NCBI GenBank assembly: GCA_963691815.1
Contig: OY829655.1
Coordinates: 14,267,779 to 14,331,778 of the forward strand
Direction: 5' to 3'
Length of the DNA stretch: 64,000 nucleotides
From: Echiichthys vipera
Taxonomy: Eukaryota > Chordata > Actinopteri > Perciformes > Trachinidae
The translations under genes and the position numbers were made by a program. The notes below the pieces were generated by a model, which was not told the DNA's origin, did not search any database, and saw only the letters and a list, made by a program, of their open reading frames with translations. Shown here piece after piece: positions 30,331-44,300 of the stretch. Each line of letters begins with the position of its first letter. Positions within the stretch are counted from its first letter, which is position 1.

Positions 30331-30563
30331 GACTCACTTTAATATCCTTATTTTATCCCTGTAGCTCCTTTGAATGTGTCTATTACTGATAAATGAGCTG
30401 GCATTGAGTTTGCTCTACTTTATTTTAAAATGTGTAATAGTGTCATAAAGTATTCTGATTTTTACTAAAAATGTATATTATATTTATATTATATTATATA
30501 TTATTCAATGATTGTAATTATTTATTGTTGTGATACCAGCAGTTCAATTTGACTATTTTATAT

Positions 30564-30634
30564 TCAATTGAATGCAATTTGATTTATAGTGCCAAATCAT
30601 AGCAAAAGTTATCTCAGGACACTTTACAGACATG
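30564..30634. repeat. Short fish interspersed-repeat fragment
   Basis: TTTATAGTGCCAAATCATAGC, then AGTTATCTCAGGACACTTTA, matches a teleost repeat motif known for its GCGCCAAATCA / CACTTTACAGA ends. Confidence 0.5.
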
Positions 30635-30847
30635 TTAACCATTACTTTGTTGTACTTTATTGTATATTTACAATATAATTATGCTACCATGACAGTAGCA
30701 TTACTATTTTGATGTGATATGTGCATGACAACAATATATAATAAATCAGGAAAAGTAGCATTGTAAAAAATAAAAACATGTGGCTCAGTGTCACAGGTAA
30801 AGTATTAAATATTTATTTAATGGTACATTGTGTGTGGATGTCATTGA

Positions 30848-30945
30848 ACTCAATTCAATTCAATTCAAAAAACTTTATTTGTCCCCGGGGGGCAATTCAG
30901 GGCACACAGAGCAGCAAATAACGACAGTGCAACTATACAAAAACA
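30848..30945. repeat. Interspersed repeat fragment with AATTC stutter
   Basis: A CAATT repeat run is followed by CTTTATTTGTCCCCGGGGGG and CAATTCAGGGCACA, a terminal motif of a common fish retroelement-derived repeat. Confidence 0.5.
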
Positions 30946-31544
30946 TTTTACCTATCAACAAGAATAAAGTGTACTGCTAATATCTGTCCCCAGTTGTTGC
31001 CAAGTTTAATCAGTAGGTTGAAGACTGGTGGTTCAAATACAAGCCACCAAAACAGACGTAGTGAGAGCCTGATCCTGGTGTCTCTGATGAGGCACTGACA
31101 CTCTCTGGCTTAGTGGTGTAACTACAATGTGGCTGGATGGGAAAGGCACTCAATCCATCAGCCTTAGAAAAAAGTAGTTTGCCTCAGGACATCAAAAACT
31201 GAAAGAAGATGAAATTTGGTCATTTATATAACTCAGATGCAGGTTTTAGACCCAATGAGAACTTTGATTGCCTTTTTCAAAAATGCATTATAGGTCATTG
31301 AGGTTAACCAGCTCATTTTGTTCAGAATTTTCAGAGGGGGGCATTGTTGAGATGAGGGAGACAAAATACAAACACAACACATTAGATATTACAATCTAAA
31401 TGAACCTGAATGAGTTCTTGTTTCATTGTTCTTTTATAGCCTAACACCAAGTAACCTTTATGACAGCACATATTACAATCTATTTAACCTACAGTGTGCA
31501 TTACGTCTGAGAGCCATTTCCCTAACAATTTTTCATCTAGTTTA

Positions 31545-31945
31545 GGGGTCTTCAACATTTTTTAAGCCAAGAACCCCTTGGCTGAAAGAGAGACAGAGCC
31601 CCCCTAATATACTATAACACTTACCTTTCTTAGTGCATACTATACTAAGCTCTTTATAAAATAATAATTATTGGCATATCCATATATTTAAACATCATGT
31701 TTTTATGCTAAACATAGGCCTACATGTGGGAGGCACAGTGAATACTTAATACTTACCCAAGTCACTACCTTACCTGAAGGCCAGTCAGCCTTTCATCAAT
31801 GTAGTATACATTTAATGTTTCTTAATTTTTTTTACAAATAGGCCGATGTATCTTTACTAATATGTTGGATTCGTGTTGATGCATATTTTCATGTTTGGAA
31901 GAAAATATATTTTGGCCCCCTGGAGCAACCCTGGGGACTCTGATC
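31545..31945. repeat. Probable decayed DNA-transposon repeat
   Basis: It opens with AGGGGTCTTCAACATTTTTT and AGCCAAGAACCCCTTGGCTG and closes with GGCCCCCTGGAGCAACCCTG and GGGGACTC. Facing G-rich and C-rich ends and a short hairpin (CCAAGAACCCCTTGG) suggest a transposon copy. No target duplication was found. Confidence 0.4.
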
Positions 31946-32007
31946 TATAGATAATAAGCATAGTCCGCAGTCTTCTTGTAATACATCCATGAGGTATATC
32001 TGTAATC

Positions 32008-32022
32008 CGCTAGGGGGCGCTA
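32008..32022 (+). promoter_or_regulatory. CTCF-like motif upstream of ccdc138
   Basis: CCGCTAGGGGGCGCT fits the vertebrate CTCF core (CC.C.AGGGGGCGC.) at all the strong positions. It lies about 355 bases upstream of the ccdc138 ATG, in the gap separating the vgll3 flank from ccdc138. A domain boundary there is a reasonable inference; occupancy is not known. Confidence 0.4.
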
Positions 32023-32375
32023 CTCGCGGGGATGAAAACGCTTCAACCTCACGTGACCATTCATCCGCCAAATTTGGATTGTGTTTTGTTTCCACCATAG
32101 GTTTCCACCCAGCTAACACATGTTAAGTCAAATTTGGTTGCTAAGTTGAGTGACATTGGAAATCTGGCGATTGAATTTCAAAATAATGTATGTCAAATTG
32201 CAAAAAACATTGCAAGAACTACCCGTGTGCATAGAAATGGTTTTAATTCGAAAGTTTTAACCGGAAGTGTATTTTATTTTGTGGGCCTTGATCGTAGTCT
32301 GATACGGGTGGCAGTTGAAAACACGGCAGTTCCTCCATAGTTTAAACGTTAACGTTAGCTACATTAACGTCAACT

Positions 32376-35300
32376 ATGAACCTGCAGCTGAAATACACCA
32401 ACGACGTGGCTGACACAGTTGGGAAGCGTAAGGAGAAATATATGGAAAGGAGGAAACAGGTTTGAAATTAATTTAAAGTATTGTCACACTCACTAGGCTT
32501 GTTTGATAAACGCCATGGTAACAATGCTGTCCTGTCCACGTCCTCTCGTCTTCCGGTGGTCCAACTGTGTGATTGATGGTTAGCAGCCATGCTAACCGAG
32601 CTTTAGCCGAATTAACGTGAATTAACGTTCGCACTTTTCTTTCGTCACTAACGCAAACGTAAATGAAAAAAAACTTCTCACCGACCTTGAATAAAAGTAA
32701 AGCATGTTTAGCGTTACTTTTAAAAAAGTTTTAGTTTTACCTTTTTACTAAGAAACGCTTCACTGATGTCAAGTCAGTGAACGCTGCTTGCGCTGGTTGT
32801 CATGACGTCAGTGTGGCGTTAAGGTTGAGGTCTACCAGCTCTGGATATGGCAGAGAAGTCCACATTACTTACTACATTCATTCATTCATTCATTCATCTT
32901 CAACCGCTTGTCCCTGTACATTACTGCTGATAATGTAACACTGTTCCCTAAAACATTGTTCTGGTTTTAGCTGGCACCAACAGAAGACATTACCTCAGGA
33001 ACCACTGATGGTGAGTGCACTTGACAGTGGGGGGCCTCCACATGTTCTGATTGGGTTGTAGCAAGTCTTAACATTATGCACACCCATTAATTTACATATT
33101 GTTTATTTGAATATGAATTTATATTTTGGATACTAAGAAACATCAATACGTCTATCTTTTTTTTTATTAAATTACATAAATATGCAATAAACTATCATAC
33201 ACATTTGATAGGAATATATGAGAAATTAATTGTATTTTGTAAGATATAAGTAGTTCAATTTTTTTTGAGTTTGAAAATAATAATAATAAAGAAATAAAAA
33301 AATAAAACGAATGTAAGGCCAAGAAAGCTGTAACTTACTAACAATAAATTATGGAGGGTAAGGAGGAGTAGGATTAAATATGTTTACACTTCTTCCCCTC
33401 CTTTTCGGACTTGTCAGAAAGACAAGTATCTCAATGCTTTCTAGTTGTGCCACATAATTATTATCTGTATTTGTGTTTTTACATGTTTGACATTCTTTTT
33501 TAATTAAATCAAAATATATATTCACTAATATAGAATAAATAAGAGAATGATGTACTGTACAGTGTAATGCAAGTTTAAAATTGTGCACAGTAATTTTACC
33601 ACAAACGGTTTGTTTTAGCTGAGTCTTAATCAAATCACCCTCTTTTGTCTAACCCTAGATCTAATTGATGATTCTTGATGTCAAAAACAATGACACGTCT
33701 TTACCTTATATGCCTAACATTGCTTTGTGTTCAATATTTTAGAGGCAGTACGACGGCTCATTTTGGCCAACAGATCCAAATGGCCAAACAGAGAGTTGAA
33801 ATGCTACAGCAAAGCTTTAGACGAGTTGTTCAAAGCAGTTGCCAACTATCCTGACCAGTAAGTCTAATGAGACTACTCTTACAGATGCAATTTTTCATGT
33901 TTATGTTTGAGTATGATGCTTTGTTCAACGTGTTGTTGACTTGTCTAAGGTTTGCCTGTGATCGTGGTTTGCAAGGCAGTAATGAGGACCTGAGTGAGGA
34001 CTCTACAGCTGCCCCACTTCAGGACTCCCACGTGCTGTTTACGGAGACGGGTATGTGCGTCAGAGCAAGATACCAGTCACCACTGTTTTCTGAGTAGAAA
34101 AATTGACTACCTTTACAACAGGCTCAAAGTAGCAGATGCTTAAATCATTTCAGGTAAATACTTCAGGAGGGAAATCCTTTAAAGTATAGTCACATTGATA
34201 TGTTTTCAGCTTTAAAATGACAGGATAATGTATGATATGCCTCAGTGATCAGTCCTTCCATTTTGCTAGATTTGCGATTTACTTAATTCTTTTTTACGAA
34301 AATATCTGATGTTTCCTTACAGCCTCTGTTATAGACAGATGATGAGCCTATTATTTCTCTGTTTGTCCAGATGTGACCTTGCCTTCCGGTCTGGATGGTA
34401 GCCTAGAAACTGACATCGACGAGAAGTTGCAAGGAGCTCACCGACTCCCTGACTCATGCCGTACCTCCTCCTTAGTACTAGCAAATGTGTACCAGGAGAT
34501 GATGAACATCTACGAGCAGCTAAGGGTGAGAGTACAGAACAATTGTAACAAACGTTTATCAGTAAATCCAGATGGGGGAAATACAAAACAGAAAAGTGGC
34601 AAGGTGTACGTTTCCTTATGTGTTTTTAGAGCATACTTACATGCGGAGAATATTTTGAATCAAGGGTGCCTGCCTATTTGTGTTTGCGTTTTCCAATTTT
34701 GTGATTGGGAAGAGTATGTTTGAGTTTTAGACTCAAAGGTTAGTTTGTATTCGGAATGTTGTATAGTATGTCAATGAATGTGTGTTTGTATGTGTGTATG
34801 TATATACAGGCAGAGCGACAAAGCCAGCAGAAGTGGGAGAGTGTGCTGCAAGAGCGAGAGAGGAGGCTGAAGCAACAGGAGGAGGCGGTTGGGAGGCTGG
34901 TTGGTCTGGAGGAGATGCTACACACTCAAATACCAGCTGTAGAGGAGGTCAGTCACACATAGACTCCATCCAGTCACATTTAACACAAGGGATGTGTTGC
35001 ATGTTTCCCCCTCCACTCAAAAATGTCTGGCATTTACTATATAGAATTGTATCAGAGAAAGGGTTGTCACTAAAGAGGTGTTTTCACATGCCTCTCCTGA
35101 AGGACAAGATGTCCGTGCACTTCTCTGAAATTTGAAATTCAGACGTATCCCGGACAAGCAATAGTTTTTACGTCACTAATCCATAATCCATACGACGGGT
35201 TAACAGAATTTTACACACCAGCAAAAAAACAACCTGCAACCTCCGCTGCAGAGCCAACTTGCACACCGCCCCTAAAGCTGTTAGCCACTGACAGTTACAA

Positions 35301-38300
35301 GCTAACATGCTAACAAACAACAGAAACTAACTAAAGATTCTAATTTTTCATACCATTCTGATAAGTCTGCTTATCGCTAATTTTTAGTAACAATTGATTC
35401 TTCATCTAAGTCTTAGTCTGACTAATATCGGGTTAAGGAGGCCGAAACTATAACTTAGTTGCAGAACGCTTACATTAGCCCCATATGTAGGCAGCTTGGG
35501 CTCCGTGTCCATCCATCCTCTTGTGGTGCTCAGCGAGTAGCACCTGCCATACCACAATCTGGCAATGGCGAAGGGGCTCCGCTACCCCCACTGCCTCCTG
35601 TTTGAGGTTGGCTCAAACATGTAGGCTTATGGTGGATTCTCTCTGACGTCTGATTTAGGGACACGCTAGAACATAGCTACCAAAGAGTCTCAACCTAGCG
35701 CGAGTGCGAGCACAAGCAGCGGTGGGCGGGGCAAGGCCAGATGCAGAAAATCTCTGATGGAGAAAGAGTAGATGTGCTTCCAGCCCCTCATCTGAGTTTT
35801 GTTTACTGTCTATGTGGGATAACCAGGTTAAACAAAATATTCATTATAGCGGAGTATTTTTTACATAATTTGAAATGTATCTAGAGTGGGACTTAAAGGA
35901 AGTAACTCTAGTCCTCCATCATAAGCTTACCTTAACCCTAATTTAATTCTATTACTTTATACCCCCCCTCCAAACTTAATGCCAATCTGCATGTTAGGCA
36001 TAGAATAACAGGGGCCAACAAATGTAGGTATATAGGAACAAGGCTTCAGACATTTTAGGTAGTTTAAATGAACCCCAGACATTTTTCAGGAAAATTACTC
36101 AATCATACAATCTTGCAATATAATCATCCAGCCTGATCTATGAACCTATAAATTGTTTATAATAAACAAATCAAACTAAACCAAAATCATTTTTTACATG
36201 GTCAGCAACGACTTCCCATCGCACAAGGGGGGGATTCAGTGGACTGACTATTACACGCACTTGAGTTAGTGGAATACACCTCTAAAGTGTTCAAGCATAG
36301 TTTGGTGTGATTGTACTGTTAATTGTGTGTGAATGTGTCACCAGAAACACCAGCAAGAGCTGAGCCAACTGCAGGATCTTCTTCGAGAGAGAAGCAAGGA
36401 AAACAGGAGGCTAAAGTCCAGCTTTGACACGATTAAGGAGCTGAATGACAACATGAAGAAACAGGTTAGAAGTGGCCACATGCAAACCATGATTGTCTGT
36501 TTGCATTTTGTTGGTACCTTCAAGGTTGGAAAAGTCCTTCAATATTCTTAAATTATGTTAACTCAGGAACTGAAATGTTGCGGTGTCTTAAATGAACAAA
36601 CATTTCTAGAAAAAGCTGTCCAGCTTCAAAATACTTTCATTTTGACCAACAAGTCTCTTATCTGATTAAAAGCTCATTTAGTTAAAATGTGCAGGCTTTA
36701 TGATCTGCATGGCTGAACATTAAGTGATATGAGAGTAAAACCAAGAGTGTCTATATTGTTTGAATGCAATATAGCACCCAAAAGTGATTAAATCTTCACT
36801 GCCTTAAGGGTGGAGCAATAGAAGGCTCACGCTGAACAGTTAGCCCCTTGGACCACTGGAGGGTGCTATGACATAACCCTCTTGGATGTTGAATAATACA
36901 ACAGTAATGCAAAATCACTGAATCTGCATTGTTTTCTTGGTATTACTTTGTTTGGATCATTAAGTGTTTTTGTTGCCATTGAATGAAGCCATCCTTTCTA
37001 AAAAAAATGCTTTAAAAAGTGGGCCGCTTTGTATGCATTAAATGAAACAAATGGAAGGAATGTATTCTTGCATAGCAGATTGACATCCAGTGTTTCTAAA
37101 CCAACAGTTGAATGCAATCAGTGCACAGAATAAGAAGTTGGAGAGTCAATCCAAGAGGGTGCAGGCTCGACTCGAGAACCTACAGGTAAGAACATATTAA
37201 GTAACACGCAGATGCTCATTGCTCCATGTTTTTTGTTTGTTTTTAAACTAGAATCAAGACAGTTTGCAATGGACAGCACTTTAAGTGCAAACACTCATTG
37301 TAACTGAACCCTTTTCACCCTAAAAATTATTATTACCATTTACATCTTGTAGCATGGAAATTGTTGACCGTAAAGACCTTTTCTGTTTAATTTATTCAGT
37401 GTAAATTTGTTTTTTGTTTTATTTTACTAGAGGAAATATGAGCACAGCATAGCATCAAGAGGCTGTCACAAAGTGAGTGTAAAAAGCACAGAGTGTCCAT
37501 CCAAAAAGGAGAAAACTGGAAGTGGAAAATCCAGCAACAAGGTAGTTCAACGTCTGTGTTTGTGTGTGTGTGTTCATGTTACAGTTGAATGATTTGCTCC
37601 AATTAAGGCTGCATATATTTGATGTAATGTGTTTATTGAAAAAAAAATACACTATGCACATCATTTAACATGGTTAGACGCATTCATTACATATATCCAA
37701 GCTGGAAACGGTACAACAGTCCTTCTCCACAAACCACAGTCGTCCTGCCAACTGACATAATAAATCTTAGTTTGTGATTTTGTCATCATGGCTGTTGTTG
37801 ACGAAGATTAAAGTGTCAGTGGCTACAGTTGAGCTCAGTATATACAGCTGCATCTGTCATTCTGTGGATGTTTTTCTATCCCTGTTTAGAGTACTGACTG
37901 AGCCGAACTTTCATTTCATTTTATCCCACAGTTTTAATTAACACCTTTAGGCTCCCCAGTGAAATCACAGTCTTAGTGTAATGTTCACACTTTTCCAAAT
38001 ACACCTGTATGTCCCACGGCTTAACATTCAAATAGATATTGTTATAATTGACCTACACATTTTTTTTAAATCCTGACTTCTTAGGTGCCGGTTGTGACTC
38101 CATACAGGACATATTGTAGAATCCAGATCAAGAGGTGTATCTGACAGATGATAAAGGTCCAAGCATAACTGGTTGCAGTTAACTGTTTTAGCAGTATTTA
38201 ACCGCTATGTTCACCCTCCTTTCTTCAGAGCAGCTCCAGCTCCACCCCACTAAAGCTCCTGGCCCTTCTACTGGACTGGGTACTTGATGGACAGACATTC

Positions 38301-41300
38301 TCATCAGGAGCAGGGAACGAAGGGAAAACTGTCAGCCAGTGTCTGCCTCCAGAATTCATACTCAACGAAAGATGCCTTAAGGTGACATGTTCACTGTAGC
38401 GTCACTGTGTTCTCTGACTTTTTTTACATCTGTATTTCAATGAGCATTTGGTGTCATGACCACAGAAGAGCATTACATCAAGCCACATTAAAAAAAAAGG
38501 TTGGAATCAAAGTAGCCTCATAAATTATCTTTGGTTCCTTAGGTGCTGCCGTTATTAGCAGATCAGCTTCATCACACTCCTTTGTCAGAACCTGACCTTC
38601 TCCTCAACCTTCTTCGCCTCATCCACTGGGCCATGAGACACATGGACAGCAGTACAACGGTAAAGATAAGAAATTATATGATGCATATCTGGATTTGAGG
38701 AGTCAGGCTGATGGTTGAAACTGGGACAATTCAAAGAGCAGTATGTGTGACGTTCACAAAATGTTCCTGCGTGTTAGCTTGAAAGCCATTTCTTTCGTAT
38801 TGACTATGTGCAAAAAAGCCATTTGTAGGCCAAATGGTGTCACGTGACCTGCAGTTCTATATGTGGTCACTACGGGAAAATCGCAACACAGTCCATCACT
38901 ATTCTATTTCATAAAACCTTTCAGCAAGAAGTCATTATTAATGAGCCACAATGCTAAAAAGAGATCTAAAGACAGTGACCCAAGAGTAGCTAGATAACAA
39001 AGAAGCAAGGAGATGTTCTGGTAATTTATTGTAATTTTATAGTAAAAAATTCCATTAACAAAAAAACACAGATGCCTATTGACGTGTTGTGGCTACCTTT
39101 TTATGATGTGATCAGCAGATCGAAAAAGTCAATTTATTTCTGACAAAATATCCACCTGCCAAAGAGCAACAACAACACAGGGGAGGGATTACATTCTATA
39201 ACAAAATTGGCTTAATTCTTATGGCTGCACCTTCCTTAGATATTGGTGTTTGGCCTTGCAAGAGATGAGTGTTCTCCAGAAATCTGCTGGTTCACTTTCA
39301 CGACATCATTGCAGTAGAAACCAAACAGGATGCACAGTTTTCCCTCAAGAAATACTGTAGCTACACATCAAGAGAGGTACACAACCACTTCAAGTAGGGG
39401 ATATCCACTTTATCACTACATCTCCCTTCACAGCATGGTGGGCTTTAATGTTTCGAGATCCTGTCGAGTTCTATCTTGTGCTCAGATGAGAAGCGTGGTT
39501 ATCTGAAGTCCCCTGCCAGTCTCTGTGTGTTCAACAGAGTCTAGACATTAGAGCAGCCTGTCCCTGTCTTTGCAGCTTTGATAAGGACCATGAGCCCCCC
39601 GAGACCCACCCATGACAAATACGATACATCAGCCGTTTCTGGTTGAAGGGGTGACAATGATAGGACAATTTTCCTCTTTGTTCAATCCCACTTTGAAGAC
39701 TTATCTTATTTTGAAGGCCAAATACCCGGCTCCCTCAGCCCTTACCTTTAGCTCATTGACCAACCTCCAGCATTCTCTGTCCCTCAGTTCTCCACATACA
39801 GCCCCCGATTGCCAAGCTTCAATCCTCTTCTCCAGTCCTACTGCAGGGAGCTTGCCCCCCCCATGTTTGTTTGTCAGACCATGTCATATCAGCTCAGTGA
39901 TATGCTTGATGTTAAACCTGAAGCACATGTTCCCTAAGTGCTGCAGTATGTTCACAAAAAACAACCACTATTGGGCCAAGATGCATAAATGGAAGAAGGA
40001 AGATAACTTAAAATATTGGGTCCCTACGGAGCTGATGGAGACTTTGGGTAGAGGAAGTAGTAGACAGAGAGAAAGGTCTGTAGTAAGTTTGAAAACCAGT
40101 TCTACATTGTTTTGGAATGAGGTTGAGTTTGTATTTTCTACACTGGCGCTTGATGCAGTTCATTATATGCAAATCATTATTATTTTTTATTACAAAAGTA
40201 ACTGCGTGCAGGCACAGTCATGAATTTTGTGCAGTGACTAGTTTGTGTGTATCTCCACAGCAAGTAGCACTATCTGCCACTCTGCGGCGGATAGGAGAGG
40301 AAGTATCAAAGCCCCCATCCCAGTTAACGGTGCCTCAGTCTGAAGATCCAGACCTGCCCAAGTCCTGCAGTGGGGCTGCTGATGGACCCTGCAGGAGCCG
40401 GGCCCTTTACCGCAGCCCCTGTCCTCACACACGCATCCTCTCCACCCTAATCCTCCTCCGCACTGTCACACAAGGTAATAATACATAACACACATATACA
40501 AACTGTATCTAAAGCATGGTATTTGGAAAATGCAAACAGGGCTGCGATTATTTTCAATATCGGCGAATGTGTAAATTGTCCTTTATTGTGAGCATTGGGT
40601 CTGTAATGTGTCAAGAAAAAAGAAAAAAAAACCTATGACAATATCCCAGAACCCAAGGTGACATCATTTAATTGCTTGTTTTGTCCGACCGACCGGATAT
40701 AAAACAAAGAAAATCAGTAAATCTTCACATTTGCAAAACAGGAACCAGCAAATAATTTTCGCTTGTTCAATGAATTAAACAGTTTACCAGTGATTAACAG
40801 TTGGAGACTGATGTTCTGTTGATCAAGTTATCTATTAAACGCCTGAATTGATTCTGTACTAGAATCAGCTCTTGGCTACGGAAATGTGGTTATCCTTAAC
40901 CACACTGTCATATCAGTATTATAGTCCATCCATTTTTTTTTTTTTTTACTTCAAAAGAGAATTTTACTGTCACAGTAGCTGCAAAGATAAGATCTGAATA
41001 TCCATGGTGGCATATCTCCTGTGTTGAGAAACCACTGAACTGAAAGAATTGAAAGACACTTCGACATGTGGACCAGAGGATCGACCAGCTGATCTTTGGT
41101 ACAGGGAACACCTACTCTAGGTAAGTAGGCTACATGGGTTAAAAGAACAAGTACCAAGTGAACAGAGTCCCTTGAACGATAAATTAACTTTACTAAAACA
41201 CAATTTGCAGAGCTCCCGTTTACAAACCTCTTTACATGGTAACCAGATGTAGCTAATATTAGCCCAGCTGCTGAAAACTGTCGTTTTATTTATTAATTTT

Positions 41301-44300
41301 TTTAAAGATAATTTTTTTGCCAGTTTTTAAGCCTTTTATTAAATAGGACAGACAGGAAATGGGGTCAGAGAGAGAGGGGCAGACATGCAGCAAAGGGCTG
41401 CAGGTCGGAGTCGAACCCGTGGCTGCTGCCTCGAGGACCTTCAAAACTGTCTTTTTACTGCCACTAATAACATGCATAATACTCAGAGCAGGTGGATGTT
41501 GCTGATTCTCATAATCACTTCTGTGCTGATTTAGTTGGAAGAATGCTGCTGTCTGACACTCAGCTCTCAGCCTGTGTTAGCAATAGCATGAACCTCAGAT
41601 AGCTTAATGGCACAGCCGGCCTTTAGAGGTCATTAACAGGACTGCCTCAGTGAGCACAGCGGGGCACACTGACTTTTTTTCTTCCTCAAATGGTAAGGTG
41701 ATCAGTTTGTTCAACAGTTGAAGCCCTTTCAGACGGTCACCAAACGCACCTATAACTCAGTCTAAATTCTAAAAATTATGATTATTATTATTTTCTTCTG
41801 CATTATTGGTTAATATATTATGTGTTATGTGTATACTATGTATTTTGGAACTGATACTCAAGGTCACCAGAGGATATATCCTAATGACTTTGGGGGTGCT
41901 AGTTTTCATCTACCGCCACTAGCTAATTGACATTTTTGGTGCAAACCCCCATCTGCCCCAAACAGTCTTTGGATCTCTTTAGTTTCTTAGTCTTGTACTG
42001 ATACACATATTTGAAAAGGACAAGGAGCTTGTAGCTGCATCCAACTTATGCTCCCTGGCCTTCCACACTATAAATCTCGGGGCAAGCAGTGGGTGCAGCG
42101 TGCATATCCTGACATATTTTGTGAAACTCTCCTCTGAACTGATCTTCCATCTGCTCGTAATGCTCAAGGGCTCCATCAATATCTCTCTATATAGACTTAT
42201 TTCTGTCAATCTGCTTACCAGGTTTGCCCTCTCCCCTTCTCTGGATTGATGTGAAACCAGATTGAGTATAATGGAGAGATGTTTCTTCCAACTCATATTT
42301 GCTTGGATCTTAAGATAATCGGTACCATTCTGAGACAGAGCTAACTAAACTCAGTCCAGTCCAGAATAAAAAGAGATTTATTTTCCTTGTCAGGTTGTAT
42401 AAATCCAGCACTTTTAGACATTTGAAAAGTATTTTCTTAGAACTTCAGAGCTTCTCAGAAATATTTAAGGTGACCCTAGGTTGGAAATTTTCAACAATGG
42501 CAAGGATTGAGTACATTGGTGAAGTATGAGAAAGAAAAGAAATACATATTGGATAGGGTGGATAAAATGGGGAAAGGGCAGATGGAAGACAAGTATCCGT
42601 TGCTGAGCAGTTAAAAGGTGAAGAGGACTGTACTAACAAGTTTTTTCAACACTGTGAATTCAAACTGATAGATCCCCACATTTTCTGGTCTGAAAGTAAA
42701 TTGAATATGTGTGACATATTATATATGTCTGGGTTCTGGTATAGTATGTTAGTGTTGACTTTCAGAGAGACAGGCTCAGGGCTTTAATACAGCGCTGAGA
42801 GATACAGACGAGTTTTCTCTTCAAACTGCACGGAACAGTTGTTTTATACTATTGAAGCAAGGTATTCAAAGTATAGATATGCTGGTGGCCTTCTTTTGTG
42901 ACCAGATATGCTGATGTTCATGCAAGAACACCTGTCTCTGACAAAATATGCACAGGGCCCTTTCATGGTCCTCAGCTAAACGGAACATGGCTCTTTGTAT
43001 TCACGCCTTCTGGTCATCTTGTCAGAGTGTTACACAAGTAAATAGATTGTGCCCACAAGCCGAAGATCATCACAAGAAAAATGATTACCTAAAGAAATTC
43101 CACCTATTATAGGTGGTCAGACAAAACCAGAGATTTTATGATGTCACCTTTGGAAATGGACTTGTACCATATAATGTCTCTCTCTGTCCTGTCTGTAGCT
43201 GATGTGCTGGCCCAGGCTCTGGACAGTCTCCGTACCGAGTTGTTGTCTGAGGATAGCCGAGGCCTATTCATCCACTACGGAGGGGTGCGTGTGCTGCTGT
43301 TGATGCTTCGCGCTGGCCGCGGAGGTCTGCACACACCTGTAGAAATCCTCACGCAGCTAACTGAACAGTCCCGTAAGTATGACCTTAAAACCGGATAACA
43401 ACCCTAATTTAGCAACTAATTAACATTTTAGAACATTTTGGTGAATCATATCATGGTACAACAACCGTTGCGGTTGTTGTTGAATAAATAAGTATATCTA
43501 AATTTCCAGCCTGCCCAGCACCTCACTTATCTGACTTATTTTTTTAAATGTAAAATTCACTTACCCTGGGAAATCGTCTGTGGTTGACTTGGCCTCGAAA
43601 GCTGCTGTGATCACTCCTCTAGGCCAGATTTATAGACTGTCTTTACTATTACTCTTTACATTGATCAATACCAGCTTCTCCTGCAGCATCACTCCACATC
43701 ATCCCAGCATAAAAACCACATGTGAAAAATAACGGTTTGTCTGAGCTTACATCAATCATGAGCACTGGTCAGGCAAAAAGATTTAGAAGTTGTCATAAAA
43801 CCTTGGACCTCCGTTACCCCCTGGCTCTTTTATAGAAAGACAAAAGACTTTGAGGACAGAGGTGGACGAGAGGAGAGCACAGCTGCAGTGGGTTCAACTG
43901 GGTTATGAGCCATAACATTAAGATTGCTGTACAGCTACAGTAATCCGCAGCAGAGCCACATGCCGGAGGTGACTAGGGCCGGAGCTGTGTGTAAGTCTGT
44001 GTGTACATACAATTGTGAGTTTCAAGGGGACTGTAACTCTAGCAAGACTTGCTAATTATAGTGTTTTACAAGCAGTAATGAGGAGAGACGGGAAAGGGGT
44101 GAGGAGGAGAGGGGGAGAAAGGTTTGCACCTGAAGGTTGCCAATAAAACAAAACAACCAAAATGTCAAAACACACATACACACACAGGATGTCTATGGTA
44201 ATACTGCGACAACTTGACTGCTTGTATAAAGTCACATACCAGTAACACAACACATCTTGTCAATAGCACATTCATGTATCACAAAAAGCAGTTACACATA

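Noticed and set aside
32512..32522. RFX X-box for a cilium-linked gene in ccdc138 intron 1
   Set aside because: GTTACCATGGC matches one half of the X-box only; the second half (GGCGTT) does not fit GGCAAC.
36845..36862. Second CTCF-like site (CCACTGGAGGGTGCT)
   Set aside because: Two or more mismatches at strong core positions, unlike the site at 32008.
39612..40223. 203-codon open frame in ccdc138 intron 11
   Set aside because: It runs through the 3' end of the intron to near the exon 12 acceptor, shows no domain or repeat structure of a protein family, and its 5' part has no gene signals. Treated as chance.
41979..42296. 105-codon minus-strand open frame in ccdc138 intron 12
   Set aside because: Somewhat protein-like text, but no recognised motif and no splice or promoter context.
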